From Chryseobacterium cucumeris (GTDB taxonomy: Bacteria > Bacteroidota > Bacteroidia > Flavobacteriales > Weeksellaceae): a stretch of DNA of 64,000 nucleotides. The notes beneath the pieces are model-generated. The model was not told where the DNA came from, did not search any database, and saw only the letters and a list, made by a program, of their open reading frames with translations. The position numbers were made by a program, and so were the translations under genes. Of this stretch, positions 1 through 8,627 are shown piece after piece. Every line of letters begins with the position of its first letter. Position 1 is the stretch's first letter. The DNA lies in the NCBI RefSeq assembly GCF_001593385.1, contig NZ_LUVZ01000003.1:88411-152410 (forward strand), in the 5' to 3' direction.

Positions 1-177
1 TCCTTCAGAAAGAATCAATCCTACTTCTGAAGCGGCTCTTCTTCCATAATAATCTGCGATGTTCTGTGTAGGAACTCCATTGTCAGACTGTGCTCTGGTC
101 ATTGGAGCCATTACAATTCTATTTTTAAGCTGTAAATTCTTGTATTGAAACGGTTTAAATAATGATGATGTGCTCAT
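1..177 (-). CDS. Old yellow enzyme family flavin oxidoreductase, N-terminal part
   Basis: Reverse-strand frame of 59 codons opened at 177 and cut by the left window edge. The N-terminus runs MSTSSLFKPF, then LKNRIVMAPMTRAQSD and PTQNIADYYGRRA, the classic start of the OYE/N-ethylmaleimide reductase TIM barrel, where the APMTR segment lies near the FMN. The family reduces activated alkenes and electrophiles with NAD(P)H in the cytoplasm. It is divergent from the HxlR regulator at 343, a common arrangement for electrophile- or quinone-sensing HxlR proteins, so repression by that neighbour is likely. Only the N-terminus is visible, so the substrate class is open. Confidence 0.88.
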   Translation of the reverse strand, partial: MSTSSLFKPFQYKNLQLKNRIVMAPMTRAQSDNGVPTQNIADYYGRRAASEVGLILSEG

Positions 178-200
178 ATTTAAATTTATATTTTATAATT

Positions 201-215
201 GTTACACAAAGTAAC
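201..215. promoter_or_regulatory. GTTAC-N5-GTAAC inverted repeat over the OYE promoter
   Basis: A perfect 5-5-5 inverted repeat (GTTAC ACAAA GTAAC) lies 24 bases upstream of the OYE start. On the minus strand it overlaps TTACTTTG (208-215), one mismatch from the TAnnTTTG -7 box, so a bound protein would block the oxidoreductase promoter. The same GTAAC word recurs four times nearer to the HxlR gene. Confidence 0.5.
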
Positions 216-257
216 TAATAATAGTTCACTTTTGTATCTTTTATATAAAAAATAGTG

Positions 258-320
258 GTAACTTCGCAGTAACTTACATTAGTAACATCAAAGTAACATA
301 TGAAACTGCAGTTTCATATG
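258..320. promoter_or_regulatory. GTAAC array and perfect 24-bp palindrome before HxlR gene
   Basis: Direct GTAAC repeats start at 258, 269, 282 and 293, spaced 11, 13 and 11 bases, that is about one helical turn. They run into a perfect 24-bp palindrome at 297-320, whose half is CATATGAAACTG. The position in the divergent OYE/HxlR intergenic region suggests operator sites for the regulator at 343. The palindrome could alternatively fold as a hairpin in the regulator's 5' leader. Confidence 0.5.
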
Positions 321-342
321 ATATTAAAATAAAGATCTCTCT

Positions 343-735
343 ATGAAAAAGAATGAATTAATGCAATACAGCTGCCCTCTGGGTAAGGCAATGGCCGCTT
401 TGGGAAGCAAATGGAAACCCATTATAGTTCTTGTTATCAAGGACAGGAAGTTACGTTTCGGGGAACTGGCAGTACGTATTAATGTTATTTCCAGAAAGGT
501 CTTGACCGATCAGCTGAGGGAGATGGAAACTGATGGATTGGTAATCCGTGAAGAGTTTAAAGAACTTCCTCCAAGAGTGGAATATTCTCTTACAGAAAAG
601 GGATTGGCTTTGCTCCCTATTTTATATTTACTTGAGGAGTGGGAAGCAAAATATCAGGTGAAAGGACAGCATGAAAATAAAGATTGTGCTTTTCTGAATG
701 AAGATGTAAAAAATAAAAAGGCTGTCAATGTCTGA
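343..735 (+). CDS. HxlR-type winged-helix transcriptional regulator
   Basis: 130 residues, the usual HxlR length. The N-terminal MQYSCPLGKAMAALGSKWKP carries the conserved Cys (residue 11) that serves as redox or electrophile sensor in YodB/HypR-like members, followed by the GSKWKPIIV helix. The recognition region is FGELAVRINVISRKVLTDQLREME and the wing is PPRVEYSLTEKG. The gene is divergent from an old yellow enzyme, with repeated GTAAC words and a palindrome between them, so it probably controls itself and the oxidoreductase in response to electrophiles. A transcription terminator overlaps the stop codon. The inducer is inferred from family and context. Confidence 0.88.
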   Translation: MKKNELMQYSCPLGKAMAALGSKWKPIIVLVIKDRKLRFGELAVRINVISRKVLTDQLREMETDGLVIREEFKELPPRVEYSLTEKGLALLPILYLLEEWEAKYQVKGQHENKDCAFLNEDVKNKKAVNV

Positions 736-744
736 TAGCCTTTT
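716..744 (+). terminator. Intrinsic terminator overlapping the HxlR stop codon
   Basis: AAAAGGCTGTC pairs with GATAGCCTTTT across a 7-nt loop, 11 pairs with one G-T wobble, and ends in a T run. The stop codon at 733-735 lies inside the hairpin. Confidence 0.75.
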
Positions 745-768
745 ATCTTGGATAGCACTTTCAAAAAG

Positions 769-811
769 GTAAGTATATCACCAAAATGTAAGTATATAGT
801 TTCAAAACTAT
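769..811. promoter_or_regulatory. Direct and inverted repeats upstream of the AhpD-like gene
   Basis: GTAAGTATAT occurs twice (769-778 and 788-797, 19 bases apart), followed by the inverted repeat ATAGTTT-CA-AAACTAT (796-811). The block lies 33 bases before the start at 844 and looks like a regulator binding site. No regulator can be assigned; the neighbouring HxlR protein is one candidate. Confidence 0.4.
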
Positions 812-843
812 TTCTGATGCAAATTTGCACAAAAATATTCATT

Positions 844-1260
844 ATGAATTACAAAGAAATTGCAAAAGAAACGATTGGAAATCTGTACAGAGCCCATAAC
901 AGCATTAGAAAATCCGGTATTGATGAAAAACTGATTGCCTTAGTGGAGCTTCGGGTATCTCAGATCAATGGATGTGCCTATTGCTGTAGTTATCATGCTA
1001 AAGAGCTCTCTGATTTTGGCTTTGAACAAGATGTCATCAACAGACTTTCGGGCTGGAAACACACCAATGTCTTTAATGACCAACAAAAGCTTGTTTTAGA
1101 ATGGGCAGAAGCTGTCATTTACAGCAAAGATAATTTGGAAAGCACCAAAGCAAAGCTGATAGACCAATTTTCAGAACGAGAGATTGTAGAGCTTACCGCA
1201 AGTATAACTTTGATGAATACTTTGAATAAATTGAGAATTGTTTTGGCGGAAGAAGATTAG
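844..1260 (+). CDS. Carboxymuconolactone decarboxylase / AhpD-like protein
   Basis: 138 residues from the ATG at 844. A longer frame opened by TTG at 748 would run through the upstream repeats and gives sequence unlike the family, so the ATG is preferred. The core VELRVSQINGCAYCCSYHAKEL holds the E-x-CxxC-x2-H arrangement of the AhpD-like alkylhydroperoxidase core, in which the Cys pair does peroxide or disulfide chemistry and the His and Glu form a proton relay. Length fits single-domain YnjA-like members that form oligomeric helical bundles. It probably reduces peroxides or electrophiles in the cytoplasm, matching the OYE/HxlR neighbours; the reductant partner is unknown. Confidence 0.85.
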   Translation: MNYKEIAKETIGNLYRAHNSIRKSGIDEKLIALVELRVSQINGCAYCCSYHAKELSDFGFEQDVINRLSGWKHTNVFNDQQKLVLEWAEAVIYSKDNLESTKAKLIDQFSEREIVELTASITLMNTLNKLRIVLAEED

Positions 1261-1266
1261 CAAACA

Positions 1267-1294
1267 AAAACCGCTCCCCAAAGGAAGCGGTTTT
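1267..1294. terminator. Bidirectional terminator between convergent genes
   Basis: AAAACCGCT and AAGCGGTTTT form a GC-rich stem flanked by A and T runs, between the end of the AhpD-like gene (1260) and the end of the leftward E1 gene (1315). It can serve both strands. Confidence 0.7.
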
Positions 1295-1314
1295 AAATTT
1301 ATCTAAAATCCCGA

Positions 1315-3747
1315 TTAGAATATCGCTGGATATTTCTGAGGATTTGTTTCATTAAACATTGCGTAGATTTTTTCTACCATATCGTCTGCAGACGGCTTAC
1401 TGAAATAATCACCATCACTTGCATAAGCAGGTCTGTGATCATTAGCAGAAATCGTCAACGGATCTGAATCCAGATATCTGAATGCTTTCTGCTTTTCAAG
1501 GATCTGCTGTAGGATAAATCCTGTAGTTCCCCCTTGTACATCTTCGTCAATCACGACTAATCTGTTGGTTTTCTTAACACTTTCAGCAATTTCGTGAGAT
1601 AGATCGAAAGGGATCAACGACTGGATATCAATTACTTCAGCAGAAATTCCTAATTTTTCCAATTCATTAGCGGCTTCCGTTACAATCCTCCATGTAGATC
1701 CATAAGTGACCAAAGTAACATCTTTTCCTTCTTTTGTTACTTCAATTTTCCCTACAGGAACAGTGAATTCACCTAGGTTATCCGGTTGTTTTTCTTTTAA
1801 TCTGTATCCGTTAAGACATTCTACGATGATCGCAGGTTCGTCAGCCTGAAGCATTGTGTTGTAGAATCCTGCTGCTTTCGTAAGGTTTCTAGGAACCAAT
1901 ACCAAAATACCTTTTGAAAGGTTCAGAATACCAGCCATTGGAGAACCTGAATGCCAGATTCCTTCTAATCTGTGACCTCTTGTTCTGATAATCAACGGAG
2001 CTTTCTGGCCACCTTTGGTTCTGTAATGCACGGTTGCCAGGTCATCACTCATTCCCTGTAAACAGTAAAGAACATAGTCTAAGTATTGGATTTCAGCGAT
2101 TGGTCTTAAACCTCTCATCGCCATCCCAATTCCCTGTCCAAGAATTGTTGCTTCACGGATTCCTGTATCAGCGATACGTAGAGCACCGTATTTTTCCTGC
2201 ATTCCTTCCAATCCCTGGTTCACGTCACCGATATTTCCGGTATCCTCTCCAAAGATTAAAGTTTCAGGGTATTTTTCAAAAATTTTGTCAAAATTGTTTC
2301 TGATCACCACTCTTCCGTCTACATCCTCAGAGCTGTCAGAATATACAGGCTTGATTTCCTGTACGTTTTCAGCCTTCCATTCAGACTGAGAATATAAGTG
2401 AGAAGAATAGTTGTCTTTTTCAACAGCAGATACTTCATTGTATTTCTGCATCAGCTGATTTCTTTCCGCAGAATTTGTTCCTCTTGTCGCCAGTAAAGTC
2501 TGTCTTACCAAATGGAAAATATCTTTCTTAGCTTTTGAAACTAATTTGTTGAAATGAGAAATATAAGTTTCCACTTCAGCATTTTGTCCTTTAAGATTTT
2601 CTACTAAAGGTAAAATAGACTGAATAAGTTCTGAAATAGCTTTCTGATAGTTTTCCCAAGCTACTTTTTGTCCTGTTTTTGCTGCTTTTTTCGCTTCTTC
2701 ATCTATCGCCTCCAATTCTTCAGCAGTAGCAATTACTTCTTCTTTTCCATCAATTTCGATAGAATAGTTCAGAATCCACTCTTTGAATTTTGCCAGTCCG
2801 TCATACTCTGCTTCCCAAGCCAGACGTTCTTCGTTTTTATATCTTTCATGAGATCCTGATGTAGAGTGTCCCTGAGGCTGAGTAACGTCTACCACGTGCA
2901 CTACCACCGGTACACTTTCTGTTCTTGCAAAATGTTCTGCCTTAGCATAGGCATCTAATAATGCAGGATAATCCCAAGCTCTTACCTGGATAATCTCACA
3001 TCCCTGGTTTTCTCCTTCTTTTCTCTGGAAACCACTTAGCATTTCACTGATATCAGCTTTTGCTCTCTGATTTTTCGTAGGAACTGAAATTCCATATCCG
3101 TCATCCCAGATAGAAACGATCATAGGAACCTGAAGAGCACATGCTGCATTCAGAGTTTCCCAGAAGTGTCCTTCTGCTGTAGAAGCATCCCCAATAGTTC
3201 CAAAAGCAATTTCGTTACCTTCTCTTGAGAATTTTTCTGAACCATCAAATTTTACGCTTTTATAGATCGTTGAAGCCTGAGCCAATCCCAATAATCTTGG
3301 CATTTGTCCGGCTGTAGGAGAAATATCGGAAGAAATATTTTTCTGAGCTGTCAAATCTTTCCAGCTTCCGTCTTCATTTAAACTTCTTGTTGCGAAATGC
3401 CCGTTCATTTGTCTTCCTGCTGAAGCAGGCTCTCTTTCCACACTGGTATCTGCATACATCTGTGCAAAGAAACTTTCTACTGTTAAGGCATCTATTGCCA
3501 ATGCAAAAGTCTGATCCCTGTAATATCCTGAACGGAAGTCTCCATTTCTGAAAACTTTCGCCATTGCAAGCTGAGGAAGTTCTTTTCCATCCCCAAAAAT
3601 TCCAAATTTAGCTTTTCCAGTGAGTACTTCTCTCCTTCCGAGATAAGACATTTCACGAGAGATCCTTCCTAACCTGTAGTCTCCAAGTATTTGATTTTTA
3701 AAATCTTGAAAGGATATTTGCTGTGTTTCAATATAGGTTGTTTGCAT
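1315..3747 (-). CDS. Fused 2-oxoacid dehydrogenase E1, alpha and beta in one chain
   Basis: About 810 residues from the inner Met (MQTTYIETQQ) at 3747; a frame 10 codons longer adds MKIKKLFYLA, which does not fit the family. The N-terminal half is an E1-alpha fold: RDQTFALAID, GHFATRS near the TPP pocket and GTIGDASTAEGHFWETLN, the GDG-like thiamine diphosphate motif. The C-terminal half is E1-beta: FGEDTGNIGDVNQGLEGMQEK, IADTGIREATILGQGIGMAMRG and IDEDVQGGTTG. Fused E1 chains of this layout occur in flavobacteria and are generally assigned to branched-chain 2-oxoacid decarboxylation feeding iso-fatty acid synthesis. No E2 or E3 gene is adjacent, so substrate (branched-chain or pyruvate) is inferred. 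Confidence 0.85.
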   Translation of the reverse strand: MQTTYIETQQISFQDFKNQILGDYRLGRISREMSYLGRREVLTGKAKFGIFGDGKELPQLAMAKVFRNGDFRSGYYRDQTFALAIDALTVESFFAQMYADTSVEREPASAGRQMNGHFATRSLNEDGSWKDLTAQKNISSDISPTAGQMPRLLGLAQASTIYKSVKFDGSEKFSREGNEIAFGTIGDASTAEGHFWETLNAACALQVPMIVSIWDDGYGISVPTKNQRAKADISEMLSGFQRKEGENQGCEIIQVRAWDYPALLDAYAKAEHFARTESVPVVVHVVDVTQPQGHSTSGSHERYKNEERLAWEAEYDGLAKFKEWILNYSIEIDGKEEVIATAEELEAIDEEAKKAAKTGQKVAWENYQKAISELIQSILPLVENLKGQNAEVETYISHFNKLVSKAKKDIFHLVRQTLLATRGTNSAERNQLMQKYNEVSAVEKDNYSSHLYSQSEWKAENVQEIKPVYSDSSEDVDGRVVIRNNFDKIFEKYPETLIFGEDTGNIGDVNQGLEGMQEKYGALRIADTGIREATILGQGIGMAMRGLRPIAEIQYLDYVLYCLQGMSDDLATVHYRTKGGQKAPLIIRTRGHRLEGIWHSGSPMAGILNLSKGILVLVPRNLTKAAGFYNTMLQADEPAIIVECLNGYRLKEKQPDNLGEFTVPVGKIEVTKEGKDVTLVTYGSTWRIVTEAANELEKLGISAEVIDIQSLIPFDLSHEIAESVKKTNRLVVIDEDVQGGTTGFILQQILEKQKAFRYLDSDPLTISANDHRPAYASDGDYFSKPSADDMVEKIYAMFNETNPQKYPAIF

Positions 3748-3885
3748 AGCTAAGTAAAAAAGTTTTTTAATCTTCAAGTATTTTGCTAATATACACTTTT
3801 TAAATTAATTTTAATTTTTAATAATCTTTTTTAAAAATTTGATAATAAAAAAAATTGTGCTTTATTTTGAAAAAAATTGTAAAAG

Positions 3886-4179
3886 ATGGAAAAAAAATCA
3901 CCCCATATCTTGAATGCGTCCAGCAATCTTTTAGGATTTTCATTAATCATTATTACGTCACTGAAAATCTCTAAGATCAGTCAGAATACGTATTTGGACG
4001 AATTTGCGGGATTTGCCTGTATTCTTTTTGCCTGTAGCTGTTTCTTTTCATTTCTGGCGATCAGAACTCGTAATAGAAAGCGGGAATCTACGTTTGAGAA
4101 CATTGCGGATTATTTATTTTTAATCGCTTTATTTTGTATAGTTCTAGCCGTTATTATTGTAACTCTGAAAATTATTTAA
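3886..4179 (+). CDS. Small three-helix membrane protein, unknown function
   Basis: 97 residues with three hydrophobic stretches (about 13-28, 38-58 and 74-96) separated by short charged loops, one being RTRNRKRES. The likely topology is three membrane segments. No family recognised. It stands alone between the divergent E1 gene and a convergent exported protein, preceded by 100 bases of very AT-rich DNA. Start is the ATG directly after an A-rich leader. Confidence 0.6.
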   Translation: MEKKSPHILNASSNLLGFSLIIITSLKISKISQNTYLDEFAGFACILFACSCFFSFLAIRTRNRKRESTFENIADYLFLIALFCIVLAVIIVTLKII

Positions 4180-4311
4180 TTTAAAAATTTCGCTCAATAC
4201 CGTAATTTAGAGTAATACATAAGGGCAATCATATAAAAATTTGAGAATTCAATAAAAAGCTCTTTCTCATTTTTTACACTGAATCCATATCAGATTCTGA
4301 ATATAAAAGAG

Positions 4312-4363
4312 AAAGTGTTCTGTATACATTTCCAGTTTCCTGAAAACATATACAAAACACTTT
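4312..4363. terminator. Long hairpin between convergent genes, probable terminator
   Basis: A 15-bp stem with one mismatch (4312-4326 with 4349-4363; AAAGTGTT...AACACTTT at its base) encloses a 22-nt loop. It sits between the membrane protein ending at 4179 and the leftward gene ending at 4390. No strong U run follows, so terminator function is probable rather than certain. Confidence 0.45.
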
Positions 4364-4389
4364 AGTTTTAATTATAATAAAAGATAAAT

Positions 4390-5184
4390 TTATATCTTCT
4401 GAACAGTTACATTGGTGACATTACCGCTTCCAGTAGATCCTGTTTCTGTTGAAATGATCGTAGCATTTTGATTCGGAGCTGCTGTAAAACGAATCTGGTA
4501 TCCGGCTGTGGGAGCTACCACTACAGTCGTATAATTCATCAGCTCACCCACAGTTCCTGAAGCAGCAACTGCATTATAATGGCTTCCTCTTCCCAGGTAA
4601 TTAGCATCCGGTACAGGTCTGATACCAATAAGCAACTGAGTATCTGCAGGCATATTGGTAAAACTTGCCTGTAACGTTACCAGATAATTTCCAGGCTGGT
4701 TAAAAGTCATCACTCCAGTTCCGGTATTATAGGAATAGAAAGGAGAAGTTGCTATTGGTGCAGCGAATAATAAAGTCGTGATCGTAGAAGAACTGATGTT
4801 CTGATTCGCTGCTAAACGCGCATGAAACAGTGAATAAGCAGTAAAGTCTATAGTCTTCAGTACTCCGGTAGCATCAGCTACAACCACCCTGTCAGTTCCT
4901 CCGACCCCGATATTTGAATTAATATTACGAATACGGGCATTTCCGGACGCTACATCTAATTTTTCAGTGGGTGAAACTGTGCCAATCCCTACTTTAGCAC
5001 CTGAAGTTACACTGAAATCATTATCCTGTTGAGCCACAGAAGGAATTCCTGTTGCAGGATTGTCTTTAGAGCCGTCAATATGAAAAGTTGTTTGGGGATT
5101 TTGAGTACCTATTCCCACTTGTGCGTACGTGATAAAGCTTGAGCTGATAGCACACGCTATCATCATTGTCTGAATTTTTTTCAT
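4390..5184 (-). CDS. Exported protein with C1q/TNF-like C-terminal domain
   Basis: 264 residues from the ATG at 5184; the 11-codon upstream extension would hide the signal peptide. MKKIQTMMIACAISSSFITYA is a signal peptide, followed by QVGIGTQNPQTTFHIDG, a short signature common at the mature N-terminus of flavobacterial surface proteins. A second GIGTVSPTEKLDV repeat follows near residue 65, as in phage-tail-like repeat regions. The C-terminal 140 residues (FHARLAANQ ... FYSYNTGTGVMTFNQPGNYLVTLQASF) have the beta-strand pattern of a C1q/TNF jelly roll. It is probably an extracellular or surface protein that binds something; partner unknown. The C1q-like call is by pattern only. Confidence 0.65.
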   Translation of the reverse strand: MKKIQTMMIACAISSSFITYAQVGIGTQNPQTTFHIDGSKDNPATGIPSVAQQDNDFSVTSGAKVGIGTVSPTEKLDVASGNARIRNINSNIGVGGTDRVVVADATGVLKTIDFTAYSLFHARLAANQNISSSTITTLLFAAPIATSPFYSYNTGTGVMTFNQPGNYLVTLQASFTNMPADTQLLIGIRPVPDANYLGRGSHYNAVAASGTVGELMNYTTVVVAPTAGYQIRFTAAPNQNATIISTETGSTGSGNVTNVTVQKI

Positions 5185-5429
5185 TATTTGTTGTTTTTTC
5201 TTACGACAAATTAACAAAAATTATATGGAACATCAATGAATTGTTAACAAGCACTTTATGTGAATTATGCAAAATGCTAGTTTACAGCAATTTAATACCA
5301 TAAAAACACACAGATAATCACAACTGATTGAATTATTGAAAGATAGCTCTATTTATTTCAATAAAATTTACGTACCATACGGGAAGAAAATAAATGAATA
5401 AAAAAATCAGAACGGATAAAATATTAATG

Positions 5430-6407
5430 TCAGAATTTTCGCTCAATAACATAATCAAGCATAATATGCAACGATTTCCTTGCTTCAGAATCCGGAAATT
5501 CATTCAGGATATCTTTTGCTTTCTGCTGAAATTCTTTCATCACTGTAATGGCATAATCCAATCCACCTGAACTTTTAACAAATTCTATAAGCTCCTTTAC
5601 ACGTTTGGGATTGTTATTATATCGTTTTATGGTATCGAAATAATACTTTCTATCTTTTTCAGACGCTATTTTCAAGGTATGAATCAAAGGCAGGGTCATT
5701 TTCTGTTCTTTAATATCAATTCCTACAGGCTTACCGATGACGTTTGAACTTAAATAATCGAAAAGATCATCTTTGATCTGAAATGCCATTCCGGTATAAG
5801 TGCCAAAATCCATCATCTTTTTGGCTAAAGCTTCATCCGCATTATTGGAAAGAACTCCTATTTCACAGCATGCAGCAATCAGAGTTGCTGTTTTCTGCCG
5901 GATAATTTCATAATAAACCTCTTCCGTAATATCCAGTTTTCTGGCCTTTTCCAGCTGAAGTAGTTCTCCTTCAGACATTTCACGGATGGTTCTGGAAATC
6001 ACCCCAAGCAGATCATAATCTTTGTGGTCTGTAGATAGTAAAACTGATTTTGATAAAAGGTAATCCCCCACCAAAACCGCAATTTTATTTTTCCACAATG
6101 CATTGATTGAAAAGAAATTACGACGTTTAAAACTTTCATCCACCACATCATCATGTACCAGAGTAGCGGTGTGAATCAGTTCGATCATAGAAGCACCGCG
6201 GTACGTTTTTTCCGTCACCTCACCCACCAGTTTGGCACAAAGAAAGACAAACATAGGACGCATCTGCTTTCCTTTGGTGGTAACAATAAAACGGGTTACT
6301 TTATCCAATAAAGCTACTTTACTCTGCATTGACTCATAAAACTTCTGTTCAAAAAGTTTCATTTCATCATTGATCGGTCGTTTAATCTCTTCTACAATGT
6401 TTGCCAC
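5430..6407 (-). CDS. Trans-polyprenyl diphosphate synthase (menaquinone side chain)
   Basis: 325 residues, full length for the E-isoprenyl synthase family. The first aspartate-rich motif is DDVVD (86-90, in LIHTATLVHDDVVDE) and the second DDLFD (213-217, in FQIKDDLFDY); both bind Mg2+ diphosphate. KGKQMRP near residue 45 is the conserved IPP-binding region. The enzyme adds isopentenyl units to an allylic diphosphate. Because flavobacteria of this group use MK-6, the product is probably hexaprenyl diphosphate for menaquinone. A TATCTTTG promoter box lies just upstream, so it is transcribed apart from the propeller gene. Confidence 0.9.
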   Translation of the reverse strand: MANIVEEIKRPINDEMKLFEQKFYESMQSKVALLDKVTRFIVTTKGKQMRPMFVFLCAKLVGEVTEKTYRGASMIELIHTATLVHDDVVDESFKRRNFFSINALWKNKIAVLVGDYLLSKSVLLSTDHKDYDLLGVISRTIREMSEGELLQLEKARKLDITEEVYYEIIRQKTATLIAACCEIGVLSNNADEALAKKMMDFGTYTGMAFQIKDDLFDYLSSNVIGKPVGIDIKEQKMTLPLIHTLKIASEKDRKYYFDTIKRYNNNPKRVKELIEFVKSSGGLDYAITVMKEFQQKAKDILNEFPDSEARKSLHIMLDYVIERKF

Positions 6408-6443
6408 AATCTGCGATGCTGGGTGAATAATTATTAATTCTCA

Positions 6444-6451
6444 CAAAGATA
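6444..6451 (-). promoter_or_regulatory. -7 promoter box TATCTTTG for the polyprenyl synthase
   Basis: Exact TAnnTTTG match on the minus strand 37 bases before the synthase start. A TTG is present 23 bases upstream (6475-6477), a little wider than the usual spacing. Confidence 0.55.
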
Positions 6452-6478
6452 ATTTTTTTCGCTCAATTTTAAGACAAA

Positions 6479-7387
6479 TTAATCTTTGAGTTGTTCTTTC
6501 GGGATAAAATAAAATGAAGGTTTTGTAGTTCCCAACGGAGATCTGAACTTTTCCCCTGAAATATAAATTCCCGTTTCATCTGCACTTATTCCTTCAATCT
6601 GTGCTAATGAAAGCGCAGTCCCGAGGTAATAGTGCTTTGGTTTTTCTTTAAAAAATATGCCGGGTTCTGTTTCTGTAAAAATATCTAAAAAGACTTCTGT
6701 TTTCTTTGTATATCCTATCAAATAAAGCTTTTTATCAAAATAAGAGGCATCTGTAACTACAAAACCTGTTTTATAGGTTTCTATTTTTTCTGCTTTTTGC
6801 AGTTCTGAGAGTTCAGGATCTACAATATAGTGCGAGGTTGCTTTTGAAGCCCATTCTTTGGTAAATAGGTGCAATTTTCCATTCAGATAAATCATAGCTT
6901 CTGCATCGAAATCGTTCTTTGTGTTTTTAGCAATAAATTCGGTCTGTTCAGGATAATAAAACAAAATTTTCGTTCCATCTAAGGCCCTTTCCGAACCTGG
7001 AATTTTAATGGCATTAGACTCATCGAGACGTTCGTATGGAACTTTGTAAATCGTCAGATCCTTTCTTGTTCCGGTATTGTTTCCGAAATCCCCGATATAA
7101 AAATTTTCTCCGTCATTGGCTAACGCTTCCCAATCTGTATTGATTAAGTTGGTTTTCAGTATCCTGATAATTTCGCCACTTTTTTTATCCAATTCAAAAA
7201 GTTCGGCAGGATTTCCACTGTCATTGAATGTATATAATTTGCCGTTTAAAATATTCAGTCCTGAAGTTTCCTGAATTTTATCATCCAGGTAGTTTATTCT
7301 GTATTTTTTTATTTTCAGAAAATCAGTCCGCTGGGAAAATGCAGATTGGCCAACGAAAAGAGCTACAATCAGAAGGAGTTTTTTCAT
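6479..7387 (-). CDS. Exported beta-propeller-like protein, unknown function
   Basis: 302 residues with signal peptide MKKLLLIVALFVGQSAFSQ. The mature part has repeated strand motifs around ETSGLNILNGKLYTFNDSGN, NTDWEALANDGENFYIGDFGNN, DAEAMIYLNGKLHLFTK and LAQIEGISADETGIYISGEK. These resemble SdiA-regulated or phytase-like propellers, in which acidic residues (DWEALA, DAEAM, IEGIS) line one face. Substrate unknown; periplasmic or surface location follows from the signal peptide. A TATTTTTG -7 box (7392-7399) lies 5 bases before the ATG, so the mRNA leader must be very short or absent. Confidence 0.65.
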   Translation of the reverse strand: MKKLLLIVALFVGQSAFSQRTDFLKIKKYRINYLDDKIQETSGLNILNGKLYTFNDSGNPAELFELDKKSGEIIRILKTNLINTDWEALANDGENFYIGDFGNNTGTRKDLTIYKVPYERLDESNAIKIPGSERALDGTKILFYYPEQTEFIAKNTKNDFDAEAMIYLNGKLHLFTKEWASKATSHYIVDPELSELQKAEKIETYKTGFVVTDASYFDKKLYLIGYTKKTEVFLDIFTETEPGIFFKEKPKHYYLGTALSLAQIEGISADETGIYISGEKFRSPLGTTKPSFYFIPKEQLKD

Positions 7388-7409
7388 AAGACAAAAATAA
7401 GGTTTTATT

Positions 7410-7495
7410 GTGAGTTAGAGAGTTGGAGGGTTTGAACTAAAAGCGTTTACAAGTGATGCGGGATGCGGGTTTGAGGGGAGAGTGTGGATTCCTGC
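7410..7495. repeat. Dispersed repeat family A, partial copy
   Basis: GAGTTGGAGGGTTTGA, GATGCGGGTTTGAGGGGAG and GATTCCTGCGGAAT match the words found near 17.9, 28.35, 35.2, 38.8, 43.5 and 44.4 kb. Always intergenic; no coding content. Confidence 0.6.
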
Positions 7496-7543
7496 GGAAT
7501 ATAAATACTGTATAGCCTTCGAAAATGCCAATTCTAAAAATAG

Positions 7544-7570
7544 AAAAACGGACTAAAATAGCCCGTTTTT
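7544..7570 (-). terminator. Intrinsic terminator for the sterol-desaturase gene
   Basis: AAAAACGG and CCGTTTTT flank an inner CTA/TAG pair; symmetric A and T runs allow termination on either strand. It follows the leftward gene ending at 7603. Confidence 0.65.
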
Positions 7571-7602
7571 CACTTAGATTTCTATTGATTTTAAATCAAA
7601 AG

Positions 7603-8556
7603 TTAAGCAGTTTTCTGCTCTTTCTGATTTTGCTGTTGTTCTTTCTTTTGTGCCTGTCTTGCAAAATACTCTTTCTGGTACTGCCTTACGGTTTTTCCTG
7701 TTCCGTCATGTCTCCATCCCGGAGAATTAAAGATATAATTGATTCTATCTGTAAATTTTAGTCCTGGCTGCTTAAGATCTTTCCAGATTTTTCTCCATTC
7801 ATAAAATAATACCGTATCCGGTCTGTTATCCGGCATTTTTGGATAGATTCCATATTTCACGGGTACATTCGGATCTTCTTTTTGGAAGGTTCCAAATATT
7901 TTATCCCAGATAATGAGACACATTCCCATATTTTTATCCAGGTATTTTACGTTACAAGCATGGTGTACACGGTGATGAGAAGGCGTTACCAGAATATATT
8001 CCAGAAATCCCATACTCTTCACAGTCTGCGTATGCACCCATGTCCCATACACTTGTCCGATGGCGTATGCCACCATGATGTGCCAGGGATTGAATCCTAA
8101 AAATGCAAGCGGTGAAAAATACAAATATCTGTAAAGCGGCTGTAATACAGGGCTTCTGAATCCTGTTGTCAGATTAAAATATTCTGAACTGTGATGCGTA
8201 ATATGTACTGCCCAGAATGCTCTGGAACGGTGGTCCACATAATGCAGCACATAATAGGCAAAGTCTGTGATGATAAAACATGCCAGCAAGTACCATACGC
8301 TAAGGTCCCAAGAGAAAAGCCTGTGATGGTAAAAGAAGAACATTACGCCCATGGCAAATGCCTTCATGATAAGGTCAAGACCAAAGTTCATCAATGCAAG
8401 ATAAACATTGGTGGCAAGATCTTTTCCACTATATAACTTAGCTTCTGAAACGTGGCTGTAAATCATTTCAGCTAAAATAACAGTGGCATGCAATGGGATT
8501 GCCCATGCATACACATTTTCCAGCCCGTCCTCGCTCATAAGAAAATCCATCATCAC
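7603..8556 (-). CDS. Sterol desaturase / fatty acid hydroxylase superfamily protein
   Basis: 317 residues, integral membrane, with the histidine clusters of the di-iron superfamily: HYVDHR (H105, H109), HITHH (H118, H121, H122) and HHRVHH (H194-H199). At least four hydrophobic segments precede or separate them. Members insert oxygen into C-H bonds of lipids. In flavobacteria such proteins are often linked to carotenoid or lipid hydroxylation, but no such genes are adjacent, so the substrate is unknown. The C-terminal 25 residues are Gln/Lys-rich and probably disordered. TACCTTTG (8570-8577) forms a promoter box 13 bases from the start, giving a very short leader. Confidence 0.85.
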   Translation of the reverse strand: MMMDFLMSEDGLENVYAWAIPLHATVILAEMIYSHVSEAKLYSGKDLATNVYLALMNFGLDLIMKAFAMGVMFFFYHHRLFSWDLSVWYLLACFIITDFAYYVLHYVDHRSRAFWAVHITHHSSEYFNLTTGFRSPVLQPLYRYLYFSPLAFLGFNPWHIMVAYAIGQVYGTWVHTQTVKSMGFLEYILVTPSHHRVHHACNVKYLDKNMGMCLIIWDKIFGTFQKEDPNVPVKYGIYPKMPDNRPDTVLFYEWRKIWKDLKQPGLKFTDRINYIFNSPGWRHDGTGKTVRQYQKEYFARQAQKKEQQQNQKEQKTA

Positions 8557-8627
8557 AAAATAATTTGTGCAAAGGTAGGGTTTTAAGCTATTTTTTAAGA
8601 AAGTTTTAGGCTTTTTTTAAGGAAATT

